From Lates calcarifer (Eukaryota > Chordata > Actinopteri > Centropomidae): a stretch of DNA of 64,000 nucleotides. Positions 52,501 through 64,000 of this stretch are shown one piece after another. The first letter of the stretch is position 1. Each line of letters begins with the position of its first letter. Both the position numbers and the translations under genes were made by a program. Location of the stretch: contig NC_066852.1 in the NCBI RefSeq assembly GCF_001640805.2, positions 4,758,194-4,822,193 of the forward strand. The letters are read 5' to 3'. Under the pieces are notes generated by a model. It saw only the letters and a list, made by a program, of their open reading frames with translations. It had not been told where the DNA came from and did no database searches.

Positions 52501-53330
52501 ACACAGAAAGGAATGCCTTAGAATACATATTGCCATTAAAATTCAAAGTTCATCAGTTTATGGAGCACCACCTGTAGAATGCCTCTGGTTTCCTAATAAT
52601 TTTATGTTTGCTGTCATGTAACTGGCATGTTTAAAGTGTAAAAAATTTGGAATTAATCAGATAAGACAGTATTTTGTATTTTAATCGACTGCTTTCTACC
52701 ACCCTGATTCAACACCTACTGCATGAGCTGAAATTGTTTATTAGGTGCTTGATGTGGAAAATTTAATCATGTGTGAAATGCTGTACATTTGCATTAAGTA
52801 CATGGAAGTCAGTAAAGTTTGAGAGGTACAAGGGCACCTCAGATTAACTTAATGACAATTGGTTAAGTACATCTTTATTGACACTTTGTGCAAATGAGGT
52901 CCTCAGATCTCAGTGCCATGCAAGTCTCTTGTTGAGTCAAGCTTCTTTCAAGATGGTGGCAGTAAAAAAGAAGAGTTGACAAGTGAAAAAAATCAATCTA
53001 GGCATTTCCACATCACAGAAGCTCTTGAGACAGCAACTAAACACATTCCGTGTCTGATGAAGACGATGATGAAGGGCCTGATGCCCCAGCAGAATCACTG
53101 ACACTCTCACTGGTGAAGCATTCTGTCCTGTTCCTTATTACCTTGTGATAAAAGGTCAACTTTATTTTCTCATCATGGTCACGGTCTCACGTCTGCAAAC
53201 TCTGCACTTTTTCTCATTTGCTGCATTAATTGTTAATTACAAGCATTTCCCTGTGCACATACTCTTCTGGGGAAACTCACCAAAAACAAACTGTTGACCT
53301 AGCTGTATTTGTGATTTGAGTCTAACATCA

Positions 53331-53790
53331 TACACTAATCAGCCATAACATCATGACCACTAAGAGAATAACACTGATTCTTTTGTTCCAACATTCTCCT
53401 GAGAAACCTAGGGTTCTAGCATTTATCTCCATGTATCTTTGACATGTACCACCAACTAAATATTGTCACAAACCAAGCACACACCCTCCATGGCAAAAGC
53501 ACTCCCCAACAGCAGGGGCCTCCACCAGCAGTACTATGCTCCAACCACACTGCAAAAATTGCTCACAAATGGCCCTAGGAACATGACAAAGAGCCCAAGG
53601 TGTTGACCTGGCCCACAAACTCCCCAGATTCCAATCTGATCCAGCGTCTGTGGGACCTCCCAAATAGCGTGTAGGTCCCCCTCATGCTGCCAAAACAGCT
53701 TGGTCTACAGCACTGTCTAGGTGGGTGGTACATGTCAAATTAGATGAAAACCAGACTCAGAACTCAGCAGAACATTCTATTGTAACGTTA
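53331..53790 (+). mobile_element. Deletion derivative of a Tc1-like element with long inverted ends
   Basis: The left end reads CACTAATCAGCCATAACATC and continues ATGACCAC, a Tc1-like end I know from fish. A transposase scrap at about 53606-53665 reads LTWPTNSPDSNLIQRLWD, the position of the WP-SPDLNPIE-LW motif, with the catalytic Glu replaced by Gln. Subterminal blocks at about 53385-53452 and 53727-53785 are inverted copies (GGTGGTACATGTCAAA on the right, its complement on the left). Most of the transposase is deleted. Confidence 0.65.
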
Positions 53791-54097
53791 AGTGGCAGTT
53801 GATCTGGTCCAGGTGTTATTGTAGGAAGGGACAGGAGCAGAATTTGAGTCCAGATTGAAGAAAACAGCTCATAGATCCCCAGTACCACTAATCTAACACT
53901 AGATCTTGGTTTGTGGTCAGAAACAGAGTATGTTGTGTATGTTGGGAAAATGCAATAGGAATGTTCAGTGAGAGGAAAAAGTTCAGGTATACAGGGTTGG
54001 CAGCAGAGGCAGATCAGTTTTATCCCTATAAACTGACCCTAGGTTAGAAGAGGGTGTACCCTCCTGCAGGCAGTGAAAAACATGGCTGACACTGTAG

Positions 54098-54859
54098 CAG
54101 GGCTTCAGACTGGCTTTTTCCACTAGTAGCACTGGTGCTCCTTGATTGGAAATTTCAGGAGCACCAGCACAAATGTTAGGAGCACCACTTAAATTGACAT
54201 TCAACGCAAACACATTCATATTTTTCCATTTTAACTTCTAACACTACTGATAAATGCTTTGGTAATAAAGAGACAATTTACAGAAATCTGAAAAACAATC
54301 TGTTGGAATATGTATTAGCAAAGTCTCCTGAGAGATTCAAGTTGCACTGTGATATAGAGGAAAATGAAGTAATCATCCACATTTTTGTGAATGATTGCAC
54401 TTGGTACCATAAATAATAATCAAAATATCACTGGTTAAACAAGACCTAAAGTGAAGGGACTTGAACAAATGTTGAACAGGTGGTTTGATAATTCTTGGCC
54501 TTTTTATTGGACTTACAGTAATGAGTTTAACTGTTGTCAACTCAAGTTATCTTAACTTCACCTGGTTCACGTCAGTCTCTCTGCTCAGCTGATCGTGTGT
54601 GTGTGTGTGAGACACTGAAAACACAGTCCTGTCCTGGAGAGAGAAGCAGTGCGACCATAAATTACAAGATAGAAAATCAATATGTGGCGGTCAATGTTGA
54701 CATTTAGATGGGCCGCCACAAATAAAGCAATGTATGGGTAACACTGGACTGGGGACATGTTAGCAAGTTGCACTGGTGCTCCTAGTTATAAAAGTTAGTT
54801 GCACTGTCATCCAAAAATGGTTGCAAAATACAAATAAATGGTCACAGTATGGAGCCCTG
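54098..54859. mobile_element. hAT-like non-autonomous element with GGAGCACCA motifs
   Basis: The left end CAGGGCTTCAGACTG and the complement of the right end CAGGGCTCCATACTG match at 13 of 15 positions. AGCACTGGTGCTCC occurs near the left end, and a near-identical GCACTGGTGCTCCT near the right. GGAGCACCA is repeated inside. Flanking 8-mers do not match, so the insertion is old, rearranged or a hybrid of two copies. No transposase frame is seen. Confidence 0.5.
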
Positions 54860-55615
54860 TGTTGCCAGGTTTTTCTCAGCCATGTCAGTGAGCCATTTGG
54901 GCCCACAGCGCTTTTTGCAGAGCCAGGGGGTAGGCCGGTTTTAAATAGTCAAATAGCTGCCATTTGACTATTCACATGTGGCTGCGATAGCTGCAGAAAT
55001 TTTAAAACATTAGTTAACTCAGTTAGCTTTACTAAGTTAGCTTGATTATATTAGTTTGCTTAGTCATGTCAAAGATACAGTATGTCTGACATTACCATGG
55101 CCATAAAGCCTGCTCACTGACTGACATGTGGTAATGCTTGGTTTGATGGTGTGGGTGCTTTTGCGTTTCTCAGATCCTGTGTACTAGTTCCATACTATAT
55201 GCCAATTGCATTCTTAATCTATGTGGTATAATGTTTTTGCAGTTATGAAGTCAGTGTTTCTCTGTATTCTGCTGAGGAATGCCATCTATGGGTTTCTTTG
55301 TTGCTGCTCTATAACTGCTCCTCCATCCTCTGCGTGTATCATAATCTAAATATTTTCTGAGCAAGAACCTTATATTAGTCGGTATAATTTGGAATCCACC
55401 AGAGGGCCAGCTCTCACCTCTTGTTCTCCTTGTTCTACTTGTATTTAAATATTTATAAGGCATCTGTCTTTGTGGGGAATTATTTTTTCTCTCTCTGCTT
55501 CACCAAGGTGGAGTTTGCAGTTCTTCAAGTTGGAACCATTTGTCAGTTGCAAAGTTTAATTCAGGCAGGCAAGCTGCAAGTGTACATCTGGAAACTCAGT
55601 GACAATTATTTATCG

Positions 55616-55750
55616 TCAGCAGAACTGTGGTTGGCGGGCAACAAAGTCAAGCATGTCTGCATTTTCATGTGGGCGATACCTGATCTCATACTCAAGGTCA
55701 AGTGCCAGCTTCTTGCTTAGTGGATGTTTTTTAACAGGATATGCTCTTGT
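55616..55750 (-). pseudogene. Possible Ty3/gypsy RNase H tail fragment
   Basis: The minus-strand frame contains ALDLEYEIRYRP, then ENADMLDFVARQPQ. This resembles the end of the RNase H domain of Ty3/gypsy polyproteins, where a Y-F/I-V-Y-P-G-x-N-x-A-D-x-L-S-R motif is typical. Only about 40 codons fit, the frame stops right after, and no integrase or LTR is recognised. Chance similarity is possible. Confidence 0.35.
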
Positions 55751-56919
55751 GACACTCCTATTTGTTTTTCTGCAAGATGACATATGTCTATACAGGACAT
55801 ACATTTTAATGATACTGATTGTTTAATGAGCTTCAGGGCCAAAATATTTGAAAAATATCAGCAGTTCAAAATAACATAAATATTATTTAGAACTAATTAG
55901 TAACATAAGCCTAATTTGTCAATTGTCAGCATGTTCTATAATTTGATTAGTAAATAATCTTGCAAATCTTCCTCATCCCTTTGAAATTTTTCTGCAAGAG
56001 CTCATGTGAGAACTGTAAAATTATGTCACTGAAGGTCTTCAACCAGTTGAGCAATGTTGTCACTTTTCTGGTGAGGGCAGTTTTGTGTGCCTGCTTGCTG
56101 AACACTTCCAACATGTTGTTTTATTCCTTATTGTCAAAAAATTCCATGAAAGAAGAAAACCAACAATGTGTTAGTCAGATATTACTTACAGACGATACAT
56201 ATGTAGCTAGGAGATGGAATGTTGAAAGTCATTTCAGTAGTGACATGGTATCATGGTATGATAACCATCTATTTTCATACCATAGCGTAACATGTAACCA
56301 GTATATAACCTCAACCCTATGTGACATAATTGAAGAAGTGAAGTGGTATCTGGGAGGGCCTGACGAAAAGTCTAGCACGTCAGAATGTTTTGTATTTTCC
56401 TGCTGAGTGAGACATCCCCTATGTTAAGTTCCTTCATGTTGACCAATAGAATGACAGAGCGCTCTTCAATGTAAAGATGCCATTAGGGTTATATCACCAC
56501 CCCTTAGTTTGACGTGCTCTTGAGAGCATACGGTAGCGTATTTACAATATCTTGACCCTCCTCCCTGATGACATACAAATACGTGAATGATGGGTAGTCA
56601 GGGGTTGAGCTTGAAGTATCTCCAAACCAAGACATGGCAAGAATTTATGGCACTATGATTGCCTAATCTGACATGGTGACCTGTCTGTGTCGCTGAGCTA
56701 CATGACCACGTGTTCCTATTGAAGAGGCAAAAAAAAAGTGTGTGTATGTGGGGCAGTAGGATAGTGTATGTGGGAATGACTCAATATAAACTACAGTGCC
56801 TGGGTACATGATAATGAACCGGCCAGTGTTTTTAGTTATCATCACAAATTAAATCCTGTTCATTGTATGTATGTGAGTCTAAGTAAATATTCTGCATCCA
56901 TAGTACTCTTGAACATTAA

Positions 56920-57005
56920 ACACAGCAACAGGCTGTAAACTTTACAACCCAGTCTTGTCTTAAAATGACCAAAGTACAAAACTAACTGTGGAGTTGGGTG
57001 ACTCT
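56920..57005 (-). mobile_element. Truncated inverted relative of the 29.73-kb hAT MITE
   Basis: Read on the minus strand, CTCCACAGTTAGTT, TTTGGTCATTTTAAGACAAG and TTGTAAAGTTTACAGCCTGT occur in the same order and spacing as at about 30540-30605. Similarity fades on both sides, although GAGATCGCAATG-like words at about 57208-57220 suggest more of the parent lies up to about 57240. Confidence 0.7.
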
Positions 57006-57239
57006 TCGTCAGCGAGGTATTCCTCTGGATTCATTTTGCCATGTTTATCTGTCCTAACACAACTCCTAGCTCCCACTGTGTCACTCACTCACTCTTGCTG
57101 GGTTTATGTCTGAATCACATAGCATAATTGTCAATTGCGGAGGGAGAAGATAGGAACGTCTGTTTTGACGCAGCGGGTGTCCCTGATGAGATCGCACAGA
57201 GCCCTGAATCGAGATCGCAATGTTTAACAGATCTTTTTC

Positions 57240-59990
57240 AATAAGTATGACTAAAATAAATACATTGTTTTTATTTCCCTATTTCTTTTTCAAATAATAG
57301 ATCAGAAAAAAACTGACGGAGTAAGACACAGGTAGAGAAACAATGGCAATAAAATGTTGCTGACTTGGTTAATATCTAGTTAATTTTCTGAATTTCTAAA
57401 CTGTGTGGTTGGTGTTTTACATGTTGCTTTCATAAAGTAGTAGCAAGATGAATGGTACCACTGGGATATTATATCTGTCTCTTTCTGTCTCTATCTGTGT
57501 ATTATAAAAGTTGCTGTCTAAGTTTGCTGTTTCAACAGAGATCAGCGCACTGCAGAACAGAACTTGTAAAACATTCTATGATTATTTCTTTTTTCCCAAA
57601 TAAATCTGAAGTCAGTTTCTCTATTATCTGCTATGGCACCTTTTTGTTGCTGATGGAAATGTCATCACTAGCTTCAGGACTGAGTACTAAGCTGAGCTCC
57701 TGGTGAAATGGATGACATGGCCTCTCCACACTGCAGTGCATTCCACTGAGGTTAAAGAGGAAGGCTCACCATCATGTCTGAAAACAGCCATTGAAATGAT
57801 CAAGACTTTTTGTACAGTTGAATTTAATTATGTTTTAAAAACTGCCTTAAATCTTCTTCTAAACCTCCATCAGTCTGTGGCACCATGTTTGTGTTTGACA
57901 AACATTTATTGTCATATTCTCAGAGTGCTGCACACTCAAGGTCGCAGGTGAATTGAGTTTGAGGCATAGATGCGGAGAAAGACAAATCATTTGCATGACA
58001 TGTTCATTGACAGGTATCTTTGAATAACAGCCTACAAATTAAGACTGCCGGCTCAGAATGTTATTGCTGCTTCCTTTTCTTTTCTTTGTTTGGAAAGTCA
58101 TTTCAGGTGACATATTCAAACAGTCAGTGCTTTATTGCTGTGGATGACTCATGAGAGTTTTTGTGAGTTGGAGCAGATGTTGACTAAATGTGAAATTAAC
58201 TTAGTATCATTCCATCACCATTATGTATCTCTCTTCCCTTTGAAGTGATTTAAGACTTCTGCATGTGTATATTCAAATGAAAGCTGACATCAGGTTCAGA
58301 GATTTTCCTGTCATCCTATTGTCTCCTCCATTAAATTCCTCTTACCCAAAATATTATTATTTTCTTTTTCCTGAGCTGTTTTTCTTCTTTTTTTTCTTTC
58401 TTTTTTATGTAGATGGCTAACCTGTTACAAAAATGAGTAATGTTACAACCATTTTGGAAAATTGATATTCGCAAATGTCAAATCAGAATTATACATAACA
58501 TAGTTTGTGTCAAAATAATGTGGAAACTTGTGGTGTTTTTTTTTTTTACAGTAATTCAGCCTGAGGTTTGCTGAAGCCTTTGTGTGTTTGAAACAAAAGA
58601 TTCTTCAGGTTAGACTAGAAATGACAGTGGAAGAGGGAGAGAAGCCCTTACATTTTGTAAAAAAAAAAAAAAAAAAAAGACAGCCTGCACACTTGCCTTA
58701 AAATATGGAAATCATGAGCAGTATGATTTTTCTTAACTTGAGTCTACAGTAAAGCTTCATTTGACATTCCAGCTGTTACTTTTAACAACCAGTGAGCAAA
58801 GATCATTTTACAGCTTTTCATTACAAATCATGTTGTGGTTTACATTTGTCTATCGTCAAAAAGGGATGTCAATCAAACAATTATTGGTTAAATGATGTTG
58901 ATAATTCAATTGATGAAAAATATTTTTACAGACAACATAGAAGAACAGGGATATGTGGAGTAAAAAATAAGAAAATATACAGTGGATTTGATTTAGTACC
59001 AGTTTGTGTGTGACTTTCGTGTGCATTACTGTCCTCTATAGATGAAGAATAACTTCCTTGACTAGTTTGTTCATGTCAGTGACTCCTTTAACATAAAGTA
59101 AGAATGTGAAAATCACACTCAGTTTGCATGCATGCCATGGTTTGTGTTCTCCATGTGAGCTGCTGATCTGCTGTCTTTGCACTCATACTATTTCAAATGC
59201 TGAAGATGACCTCATACATGACTACTGTCATATTTTTTTGGTACTGTAGGAACAATTTGGTCTCCAAGTCCTTCAGATAGTAAAAATAAGGTCACTGCTG
59301 TCGGTCAGTCAACAACTCATGAAGGTACAGTGATGTCATATTTCATGTGGTTCACATCCCCACATGACTCACATTTGTACTGCTGCATTCATAACTGTGT
59401 GACTCACAACACTGCTTCAATGGGCCAACTTGAGATTTCTGTCTGCAAAATAACATTATTGCACAAACCTTCCACTGTGAGACAAACGCTTCTTAGAACA
59501 GCAATCAGTTCAGACTGCAAAGGAACGCAGGACTGGAGTTATCTAACTTCAAAAGAAGACTTTAATATATTCTGCTAAAACACAACTTTACTTATGTGTG
59601 GGAGGAGTGCAGCAGGAGTCCTTACTTTTGAGAAACAGAAAATATGAACTCTAACACCTTTAATGCAACAGTCAATTATTCTAATAGGCAAGTCATCTAA
59701 AACCATACAGTGCTCTAAAATAAAATAAAAACAAACAGATAAAACAACAACAAAGATACTGACTGTTTGTCTCTCCATACTTTTATTATGGACCCTTGAA
59801 CAAATTGCCCTCAAATATCCTTCACACAACTTGTAAGATATTTCAATTTCCCTCTTAAAGATGTACCCCAAATCTTACTGAATTACTGGTATTAATTTAC
59901 ATATCCTGTGTTTATGATTATTGTTTTAAGGAGGCTTTCAAAAACAATGCCATGAATACTTTTTTAAATGTATCAATTAACTTCAGACAT
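57240..59990. other. Intron 1 sequence without recognised genes
   Basis: Short chance frames only. T-rich runs lie at about 58387-58407 and 58537-58548, and an A20 tract at 58659-58678. Nothing else is identified. Confidence 0.4.
58659..58678. repeat. Poly(A) tract, 20 A
   Basis: Pure A run without a recognisable retroposon body beside it. Confidence 0.9.
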
Positions 59991-59994
59991 ATAT

Positions 59995-60367
59995 TGCAGT
60001 AAACAGAAAAAGCCTAAATGAAATCAGTATTTGCTGTGACCACCCTTTGCCTTTAAAATGGTATCAGCTCTCCTAGGTACACCTGGGCACAGTTTTCAAT
60101 GTACTTGGCTGGTAGGTTGTTCTAAGCATCTTGGAAAGCCTACCACAGCCCTTCAGTAGGCTGTCTCCCTGTCTTCTGTCTCTTCATGTAATCCCGGACT
60201 GACTCCATGAAATAGAGATCAGGGCTCTGTGGGGGCCAGGATGACTCTGGCTGTGTGTTTGGGCTCATTGTCCTCCTGCAGAATGATTCTGGGACTGATC
60301 AGAATTGGAATTGTGTGATGGATACGAATCTCAACATCTAGTGCCTAAAGCTTTTACTCAGTACTAC
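59995..60367 (-). mobile_element. Internally deleted Tc1-like element with transposase 3' end
   Basis: On the minus strand the codons ILQEDNEPKHT, then after a frame change WPPQSPDLYFMESVRDYMKR and a NNLPAKY block, match the C-terminal half of Tc1-type transposases, including the Asp of QEDNEPKHT and the Glu of FMESV. The linker that normally separates these motifs is shortened. The upper end GTGCCTAAAGCTTTTACTCA, followed by GTACT, matches a Tc1 inverted end I know from fish. The lower border, near AAGCCTAAATG at about 60010, is weaker. Confidence 0.75.
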
Positions 60368-60369
60368 AA

Positions 60370-63300
60370 ACTTAATAAACTTTCTCAGTGGGGCTGGTTG
60401 CTGCAACAAACAGGCCGATGTCAGAGCAATTTTCCAAACAAACAGCTACAAACACTGGATTCTTACAGCTAGAACTTTAGACAGCACCTCATTTAAAGCA
60501 CCTGATTAATACCCACTGGACAAGTGATCTATGAAGTGTTTTTTTAATTTTTTTTTTATTTGCTATTTTAGGAAATGCTGTGCTTTCAGCTTATGCTTTT
60601 ACAGACATCTTGTTTGTTCTTTGCCAGGAGTCTGAATTCATTTGAAGTGCACTGTACCCTAAAAAGGACTGACACTTATTTTGAAGTGCAGCAGTATGAG
60701 GTGCAGTTTGACAACAGCTGTTCCTCTGTTCCCTTCAGTGACTCAGCCTCAAAGTAAATCTTAGAATCACATCCCCCATGTGACATTTCAGACACTAACA
60801 AAGTAATAAAAGTATATTTCTCAGCAACCAAATAATTTAAATGATTTGCATTGATACTGTATTGAACTTCGTCTGGTCTGAAGGACTCTTGAATCACAGT
60901 ATGTTTAGTACATTATATTTAATGGGACGTCTACCACCCATCTGAAATCCAGCCTTTTCTGCCGATGCAGCTGTGGAAAACCTGCGTAACACTAGTGAAG
61001 CAGCCAGAGAGATAATCAAATAATTACAAATGAGAAACGTTATGCTTCATTATGCTTCCCTTTGATAAATGCACTGCCTCATTTTTTTTTTCCATGACAA
61101 ATGTAGATTACATTCTATCAGAGGCTACAGGTTGTTTCATGCATATTTAGCTGTGATTAGCACTATGCTGGGAATGGTACATGAGTTTACAGTTTAATTT
61201 CCTACACAGACATGAGCCACAATTTTGGTTTGTGTTAAGACACTTATTACGTAGGGATAAAAAAAGAGTCTTTCTGTCATTAACCACTAACACAGAAAAG
61301 AACAAGAACAGATATGTTTCCTTGCCAACTGAGGATCTGGACCCAGTCGACAAGAACAAGTGAGAAGCTGCAAGTTATAACACTAAAACATAGTTAAAAC
61401 AATGCCAGTGTAATCCTGTCTGGGGTTATTTGTTTTATAATGGAGGTGGAATATTGGACAGTTAATACAAATAAAACACATTGTAGAACACACAGACATT
61501 TTTAGGTAACTTTTCTTAAAAATAATATACCTGAAAACATGTAGAGACTCTGCCATAAGAAAAGAAAAATAAAATTCATAAAATGATTAGGAATAATTAT
61601 ATTATGGCATGTTAACAAAGGGATCAGAAAGCAGTAAAAGCAAATGAGTCAGTTAAATTTAATTTCTTTTTTTCTGTATCATTTCAAACATCTGACCCAC
61701 TGCTGTTTTACAAAACATTCATTTTTTAGTACTACATAAACAAAGACAAAAGAGCAAAAAAGCTACAACAGTATATGCTATGTTTATATTCTTTCTAATA
61801 ACATGTTTATGTGGCAAAATACTAAAATAATCTTTGGAATGGCTAATTTAAATGTTTCATCTTTGTGCATGATCCATATTTACATAATCAATCTTTACTT
61901 TTATCTTACTAAACAAAGTACTGCACAGTTCCCAGAAAAGAGTGATTCAGGCAGCACACTGAACACATCTGCTTTCCTTCTTCCAGACTGACAAACGGTC
62001 CAGTTTCATCTAAACAGAGCGGCCACATACATCATAAGTGGAAATACATCCATCCAATTAGCTATACTGATTGTCCTTAAGTGCTCTGGTGGGTCCGGGG
62101 AGGGGTCTGATGGAGCCAATCCCAGCTGACAATGGGTGGGACTTCCCTGTTGTTAGGCAACTTCTATGAATTCTATGACTGTAGTGATAATGAAATCAGA
62201 TGCCCATGCAAACACTACTATATAGGATTATTATGTAGCTATCAGCAGTCTTACAGCAAAACACAACACACAACAAGCTTCTCCTGCTCCTTTCTTGGCC
62301 ACCAGGATGATGAGTTCCATCTGATTGGTTTCCTGAAAAGGAGCTACAGTGATGACACCACTGCCTTTCTGAAAAGTTCAAATTTCAACTTGTAAGTGTT
62401 CACAACAGTCTCACAAAAAGGCAGAGCACTTTGTGGCTGCATGCTTTCTCCTCATTGGAAACAACTGAGAAAAAATGCTGGTGCTCTGAAAAAAAGAAAA
62501 ATGCTACATGGACACACCTTACTCATCAGATTGTCTTGCTGGATGTGAGACTTGCAAGTCTGATAAACCTGATTATTGTGAGTCTGATGACATCCTGAGG
62601 TCAAGAGATGAGGACAGCAAAGTGGAATATAAAGGATGACACACACAGAGTATTAACATATTCATTTCTTGGGAGTTGATGACAGTAGTACACATTGTAG
62701 CCTGAGGTGGGTCACATATTTCTCAGGCAATGCCAGTATGCTGCTGACAGGCTCTGAAGAAAGGCCAATGCCAGTGCAGGGTTGAGTTGATTTTTTTCTG
62801 ATGCACAAATGTTATAACCTTAACCACAGTGCAGATGATAAAAAAGAGTGGGAAGAAGGTCATCTGGGACTCAGTGGCATGTCTGGGTCTGCATTATCAT
62901 ACTTTATTAGAAGTGATACCTTCCGCTCTTTCAATTATAAAGGGAAAAGATTAGGAATTTTTCATTAACCTCCTGTCCTGTCTCTCCAAAAGAAGCTTTG
63001 GAGCGGTCACACAAAATTACAAAAAATTATGCCTGATAGCTGCATTGTGCATTTTTTTTTTTTAACTGGGAGCTGATCCTCCCTGATTTATAAACCACTA
63101 CTTTTTAAATATTGTGCCCTGTAGTATTTTATCTTAGGTGGTTAATGAAAACACATTGCTGTGCCATTTTATACTTGAGGAGCCATGCATGAAATACACA
63201 CCCACCCATTACATATAATTTGTTAGCAGCTCCCTGAGCAACTTGTCACTTTGTGTTTGCCTTTTTTGTCCCTCAGTAATTTTCCTGTAACACAGCTTTC

Positions 63301-64000
63301 ACAGTGAGGAGGAGGCCAAGTTTCCAGTTTACAGTAATTCATAAATTACAGTTTGTCTAATAGGTTCAGTCTCAGTTATCTTGGTGCTATATTTAAGATA
63401 AATGTTACAGCAGTTAAAAAAATAACACACACAAACACACACACACACAAAGATTGCTTATTTGATAAAGAGTACATTGGATTACTTATTGAAATACCAT
63501 TTAATGTCACCAAAGCTAATAGGCCTGTGTGTGTTGAGATTTTGTCATCTGAGCAAAATTTAAAAGGTTCGCCTTAGCACATCTCCACCCTGGCATATTT
63601 ATATCCACTGAATAATAACAGCCTCACAACAGTATCCATTATGGTCTTATTTCATGGTAGTAATGATAGGTCATTATCCTGCCATTATCACCACTTCACT
63701 GGATGACAGCATTTTGATAGGGGTCCACACATACCCTGATAGTCTGTGTACATGAGTTTTGCAACATGAGTGAAAAGAGCTTTACAATGATATCAAACTG
63801 CTTTATCACTATTGTCATAATTTGCTGAGTTCTGTGGGCCAACAAAAATTTCAGAGGAGCCTTTAACTGAATATTAAGTTGGCCACAGTCAAGATTAGCA
63901 CAAAAAAAAGGACTTTGTAAAACTTGAAATAAATTGGAGAACAGCATAAAAAGTCCAAATAGCCTCAGAAAATGAGGCTATCAAATTACTGTTGAGCATT
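60370..64000. other. Intron 1 sequence to window end, no recognised gene
   Basis: Ordinary AT-rich sequence with short frames. A CA-rich run lies at 63427-63449 and T tracts at about 61084-61092 and 63053-63063. A short repeat scrap lies at 62090-62145. Confidence 0.4.
62090..62145 (+). repeat. Short scrap of a widespread fish repeat
   Basis: TGGAGCCAATCCCAGCTGAC followed by AATGGG resembles a block common in a LINE-associated repeat of fish. Only about 50 bases are recognisable. Confidence 0.35.

Larger units (their letters stand above)
46800..53325. other. Intron 1 sequence without recognised genes
   Basis: GT arrays lie at about 47165-47208 and 50883-50899. A C9 run (49598-49606) and a G11 run (49635-49645) sit 28 bases apart. 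A possible truncated hAT end lies at 49423, and a family A repeat copy at 48340-48450. No exon is recognised. Confidence 0.4.
34965..64000 (+). other. Intron 1 of the IgLON gene (5' part, at least 29 kb)
   Basis: No Ig-domain exon is seen after the donor at 34959. The second IgLON exon would encode the first Ig cysteine and a V-WLNRS-type motif, and neither appears in any frame I read. The rest of the window is therefore inferred to be intron. It is populated by transposon remnants and microsatellites listed separately. Very long first introns are typical of IgLON genes. If another gene begins inside this stretch, I could not detect it. Confidence 0.6.

Noticed and set aside
1..64000. CRISPR arrays, operons, phage or bacterial genes
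   Set aside because: No direct-repeat/spacer pattern and no dense coding; all signs are of vertebrate nuclear DNA.

Overview
This window is vertebrate nuclear DNA, most likely from a percomorph-type teleost fish. The evidence is AT-rich, CpG-depleted sequence with almost no long open frames, many (CA)n, (GA)n and (AT)n microsatellites, decayed Tc1/mariner and hAT DNA transposons, and several short dispersed repeats of kinds familiar from ray-finned fish genomes. There are no operons, bacterial-type genes, rRNA genes or CRISPR arrays.

Only one protein-coding segment is well supported: a first coding exon on the + strand at 34786-34958. It encodes the signal peptide and the start of the first immunoglobulin domain of an IgLON-family GPI-anchored neural cell adhesion molecule. 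It looks closest to OPCML or neurotrimin (NTM), and less like LSAMP. A consensus GTGAGT splice donor follows, and no second exon is seen, so the remaining 29 kb is read as the 5' part of a very long intron 1. That fits a family known for very large introns. The stretch just upstream (about 34.2-34.8 kb) is unusually CpG-rich for this window and is the likely promoter/5' UTR region. An 18-T tract followed by AG, just before the start codon, also allows an upstream non-coding exon.

Layout: 1-34.2 kb is 5' flanking or intergenic DNA without a convincing gene. It holds a probable hAT remnant (2.3-2.9 kb), dispersed fish repeats (10.7, 12.7, 18.45 and 18.7-19.1 kb), a perfect 19-bp-stem hairpin (24.65 kb), a complete hAT MITE with an exact 8-bp target duplication (29.73-30.71 kb), a (GA)n plus tRNA-like module (30.9-31.0 kb) and a MITE-like fragment (31.02-31.4 kb). 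34.2-35.1 kb is the promoter, exon 1 and donor. 35.1-64 kb is intron 1. It contains an alternating CG/CA tract, a second complete hAT element (37.87-38.95 kb), a frameshifted Tc1-like transposase pseudogene (45.4-46.8 kb), two deletion derivatives of other Tc1-like elements (53.33-53.79 and 59.99-60.37 kb), an inverted-end hAT-like element (54.10-54.86 kb), a possible Ty3/gypsy RNase H scrap (55.6-55.75 kb) and a truncated inverted relative of the 29.7-kb MITE (56.92-57.0 kb).

No previously undescribed gene system was found. The most useful leads are the IgLON exon and its promoter, the shared hAT core at 29.7 and 56.9 kb, and the perfect hairpin. Family assignments rest on reading by eye; no database search was run.
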